A stretch of 64,000 nucleotides of DNA from Streptomyces sp. yr375 (lineage in GTDB: Bacteria; Actinomycetota; Actinomycetes; Streptomycetales; Streptomycetaceae): assembly GCF_900110755.1 (NCBI RefSeq), contig NZ_FOFF01000001.1, forward strand, positions 124,001 to 188,000, given 5' to 3'. Of this stretch, positions 61,901 through 64,000 are shown piece by piece. Position 1 is the first letter of the stretch. Each line of letters begins with the position of its first letter. The position numbers and the translations under genes were made by a program. A model generated the notes under the pieces. The model was given only the letters and a program-made list of their open reading frames with translations, did no database searches and had not been told where the DNA came from.

Positions 61901-64000
61901 CACCTTGCCGGGGCTCGTGCCCGTCAGCCGGAACTGGCCGGTGCCGGACCGCTCGACCGTGGCGGTGTCGTAGCGGCCGGTGAACGCGGTGCCGTCGGAG
62001 TCGGTACGGACGGCCTCGCCGGTCACGTGGTCGATGGTCCAGTACGTGCCGGTGGGGCTCCCGCCGCTGCCGCGGACGGCGACGGTCTCTGCCAGCAGGG
62101 TGGTGCCGTCGGCGTCGAACAGGGTCCGCTCCAGCGGCTGGGCGGCGTCCGACGTGGGGATCAGGGCGAGCCGGCCGTCGTCGAGCCGCTCCGCGCGCAG
62201 GGCCGTGGCCGGCCGGCCCGCCGTGTCGAGCACCCGGGGCACGCCGTCGGGCGCGCCCGCGTCGAAGCGGAAGGTGCCCCGGTCGCCGGGGAGTTCGACG
62301 TCCCGCAGCGCGGCCGTGCCCTCGGGGCCGTAGTGCCACCGGGTGACCCCGGACGCGTCGGTGACGGTGAAGCCGCCGCGCAGGTCCGCCGGGGCGCTCG
62401 GGGCGAGGCCCGTGAGGGTGTGGGAGTCGGAGGCCGGGCGCGCGCCCACGAACGTGAAGGAGTCCGGCGTCCAGGGCCCGCCCTCGGTCGCGCGGCCGGT
62501 GATGCCGAGCCGCAGCCGGTCGAGGTCGCCGGGGCCGCCCCGCAGGAACACCTCCTGGTAGCGGCGCTCGCCGTGCGCGCCGAAGCCCGTGGCCAGGTCC
62601 GTCGCCGAGTGGGTGACGGTGTACTGGCTGCCACCGGGCCCGCCGTGCGGGGTCGGCGTCACGGTGAAGTCGCCGACGCTGCGGCCGCCGCCCGCCCGGA
62701 GATCGTCGAGACGGACGGCGAGCGGCAGGTTCTGGTACTCGCGCAGCGCGGTGGCCGCGCCCTGCCGGAGGTTGCGGTGTGCCTGCGCGGTCATCTCACG
62801 GAACTGGTCGTGCAGGAGGTCCGGGCTCAGGCCGAACCGGTTCAGCGACTCGGTGGCCGCGTCGGCGAGCTGCTCGACGCGGGGGAGGTCGAGGGTCTGG
62901 AAGACCTCGGAGTCGGGCGCGACGCGCAGGAAGTCCAGGGCCCCCGACACGTCCGACAGTTCGGCGGCCGTGCCCTCGATCGGCGCGCGCAGGTGCGCCG
63001 CCTCGTCGAGCGTGATGTCGAAGATCCGCGCCATCTCGCCGGGACCGTCGCCCCCGACGATGCCGTCGCCGGGGTCGTCCAGCCGGATCGGCGGGGCGTC
63101 GGGGGCGTTCTCGACGAAGCGGAGGAATCCGTCGCCGTCGCGTGCCGGGACGTCCCGGAAGGCGAGCTGTCCGGCCGCGTCGAAGTGGAACCGGCTGCCG
63201 GTCACCGTGTCGACGGCGGTGAAGCCGCCCGTCAGCGGCCCGGCCGGCCCGGCGTCCGGCGGCACGACCCGGAAGCCGCTGGTCGCACCGGACGGGCCGA
63301 TCAGCTCGAAGACCCGGCCGGTCGACGTGCCCGCCGCGTCCGAGGTGAACGTCGTCCCCACCCGCAACCCGGTGAGCCCGCCCAGCCGTTCGCCCGCCAG
63401 CGGCGTCTGCTGGTACGTCAGCCTCCCGGCGGCGTCGAACCGCCACGCCACCGGAGTCCCGCCCGCGCCGGGCAGCCGTACGGTGTGACCGGCCGGCCGG
63501 CCCGAGGCGTCCCGGACCGCTTCCACCATCGCGTGCTCCGGCGTCCTCACGGACCCGTCCCACCCGGTCACCCGGGGCGGCGCGGCGGCGCCGGAGACGT
63601 CGAAGCGCAGGGCCGACTCCGTTCCCGGCAGCCGCACATCACGCAACTCCGGCCGCCCCGCCGCGTCGAGGTGCCAGCGCGCGTCCCCCGCCGGCGTGGT
63701 CACGGTGAACCCGCCGCCCTCCCGAGGTTCCACGGTGAACCCGCTGTCGACCGGCAGCCCGCGGTGGTCGACCAGTTCCAGGTCCCTGGACGCGTGCAGC
63801 GTCTCCGTGGCCGGGGCCTCGCTGATCCGCACCCGCAGCCCGTCCAGCCCCGGCCCCGTCAGGGCGATGTCCGTGACGGTCCCCTCGGGGATCGCGTCCA
63901 GCGGGAACCGCTCGGCGAAACCCCTTCCCAGCAGGGCGTTCTCGGGGATGTCGGTCATGGGGAACCGGTGGCTCAGGGGGACCGCCAGATCCTCTTCCAC
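58949..64000 (-). CDS. giant repeat protein, possible secreted/polymorphic effector (5' end beyond window)
   Basis: At least 1683 residues, open at the right edge; the terminal GTG at 64000 may or may not be the start. The N-terminal ~600 residues repeat a module with the core RWHLDAAGR...RDVxLPG (four diverged copies), reminiscent of YD/RHS-type x-D-x-x-G-R repeats. The middle has many W-x-x-F/V-D-x-x-G-x-x-V units. A Pro/Ala linker follows (res ~1215-1240), then a C-terminal ~400 residues with Gly/Ala-rich amphipathic segments (LGGTVGGAFSGGLNLLYN, GLATGALSGFVSNAVSAS) and a final (PT)n tail. No signal peptide is visible. It is coupled to the beta-helix/AAA gene. No known function is assigned. 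Confidence 0.78.
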   Translation of the reverse strand: MEEDLAVPLSHRFPMTDIPENALLGRGFAERFPLDAIPEGTVTDIALTGPGLDGLRVRISEAPATETLHASRDLELVDHRGLPVDSGFTVEPREGGGFTVTTPAGDARWHLDAAGRPELRDVRLPGTESALRFDVSGAAAPPRVTGWDGSVRTPEHAMVEAVRDASGRPAGHTVRLPGAGGTPVAWRFDAAGRLTYQQTPLAGERLGGLTGLRVGTTFTSDAAGTSTGRVFELIGPSGATSGFRVVPPDAGPAGPLTGGFTAVDTVTGSRFHFDAAGQLAFRDVPARDGDGFLRFVENAPDAPPIRLDDPGDGIVGGDGPGEMARIFDITLDEAAHLRAPIEGTAAELSDVSGALDFLRVAPDSEVFQTLDLPRVEQLADAATESLNRFGLSPDLLHDQFREMTAQAHRNLRQGAATALREYQNLPLAVRLDDLRAGGGRSVGDFTVTPTPHGGPGGSQYTVTHSATDLATGFGAHGERRYQEVFLRGGPGDLDRLRLGITGRATEGGPWTPDSFTFVGARPASDSHTLTGLAPSAPADLRGGFTVTDASGVTRWHYGPEGTAALRDVELPGDRGTFRFDAGAPDGVPRVLDTAGRPATALRAERLDDGRLALIPTSDAAQPLERTLFDADGTTLLAETVAVRGSGGSPTGTYWTIDHVTGEAVRTDSDGTAFTGRYDTATVERSGTGQFRLTGTSPGKVTLFEREVLKNGNTLHVDLHRSGHARWTEFDGAGRRVRHGERIADVDQRTLHDVPSGSWRVLNTVDVRTYTKAADGGLVRAEKGADGHWTWQRFDKDGGEALTGDRHWSWNHVAFRDTFRDPATGRETVAQQRGQTWPFDGLHGSGLYRENAVLPGHAPAGARIDPGDHTGYHSITQTERLEALSDGGSLLVKRFSDMRPPAFLWKGAAGRNPFEGFFRDLFGGESLNRVSHWTETAADGTETTGVRLNATGANWVDVDRFGRLVRESRKLENGHVVEVGRSPEDPTRWAPVPEHREGGPYELHWRDTTSGLTGTRQVDGQGRWQDLFRDDQGVERVQLRSQGRGTREYLHTAPAAEELRLDDGTGFWVDKNAQQHVSGRRDLVDGTIVEASGDPYRTRWTWKAYDPSAPHTVVGEGLRLQNRGSIYSRPWDDSFRDFDRGGDLVRERNATDVGSSWVDAVKQDDGGWRWTKRAADGTVHSEGVRVHDDITAGRWRDLVDDQVVRRRTGGRVREYQYEPITTPERSPAPPTAPASVAPASPARTTLRDLFADSPRVAEPAAATPVRATLRDLLNASVRHFETPATVRVDPDVWREFEAGKVFRERVAVDGVPGRHRLVDKQWGQWVEYQSGHVVQWRTIDGRVWSTDAFGRFGTSGPARAAQFLAGGLPRIGGDVGLPGSGGWSLIGREVPFRGTDVEIMGHLREIQDVWHGPFTAFQGGEAVEMPMWQRELRSGLTTFATGFLTDFTANLAITAAVNNGNVKDVDVFKALLGGTVGGAFSGGLNLLYNQTRLGWLRTSMGTTDWGGRPDQTLTTQSEDWAGDFSAQEKATRWRGATYANTVGLATGALSGFVSNAVSASVFGVNGHDVQGADALLAGGWGAAGSLFGGVTTGLARNIWHLTTGARVFHKGGLGELGMNWAESALSRYLTFVITQADSHNGGNLPGPGRAFPPPTPPTPTPTPTPTPTPPSEPSAALPETMELP
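58996..59037 (-). repeat. GTGGGT hexamer repeat encoding a Pro-Thr tail
   Basis: Tandem GTGGGT/GTGGGC units on the plus strand encode (Pro-Thr)n near the C-terminus of the giant protein. It is a simple-sequence tract likely to vary in copy number and probably forms an extended, flexible tail. Confidence 0.75.

Overview
The window is very GC-rich DNA with GTG starts, four-base start/stop overlaps, MbtH proteins, large modular NRPSs, a GH11 xylanase/CE4 deacetylase pair and OmpR-type two-component genes. This points to Streptomyces or a close relative. No rRNA, intact tRNA, insertion sequence, phage gene or CRISPR array was seen.

Bases 1-41189 are a nonribosomal peptide region that continues past the left edge. 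A plus-strand operon (1-17549) carries the end of an NRPS with a thioesterase, then an argininosuccinate-lyase-like enzyme, a GHMP kinase resembling L-threonine kinase, and a PLP cysteine-synthase-like domain fused to an ATP-grasp domain. Together these look like a 2,3-diaminobutyrate supply pathway. They are followed by an MbtH protein and a split NRPS: a T-E protein, two single-module C-A-T proteins and a free-standing A domain, plus an MFS exporter. Two LuxR-type regulators (17561-19143) separate this from a 0.8 kb non-coding imperfect repeat block, a cupin-like gene and a small secreted protein. A minus-strand operon (21009-41189) encodes a two-protein assembly line C-A-T-E-C-A-T / C-A-T-C-A-T-C-A-T-TE, an MbtH protein and a second MFS exporter. 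Specificity residues suggest Ser at its second module and Gly at its last; the other three modules are unassigned. Whether the two operons make one product or two is open.

Bases 41190-50316 are mostly secreted or membrane functions: a penicillin-binding-type serine hydrolase coupled to a secreted alpha/beta-hydrolase peptidase, a coupled deacetylase and xylanase behind CGAAA-type boxes, a VOC protein, a trypsin-like protease, an orphan PTS EIIC, and a membrane-anchored guanyl-type RNase followed by its barstar-like inhibitor.

Bases 50704-64000 hold a lipoprotein/response regulator/histidine kinase operon, a tandem-HTH MerR regulator divergent from an erythromycin-esterase-family enzyme with an operator-like repeat between them, a membrane-anchored beta-domain protein, and a beta-helix/AAA ATPase translationally coupled to a giant repeat protein that runs off the right edge.

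All functional statements rest on motifs read by eye. No database search was made.
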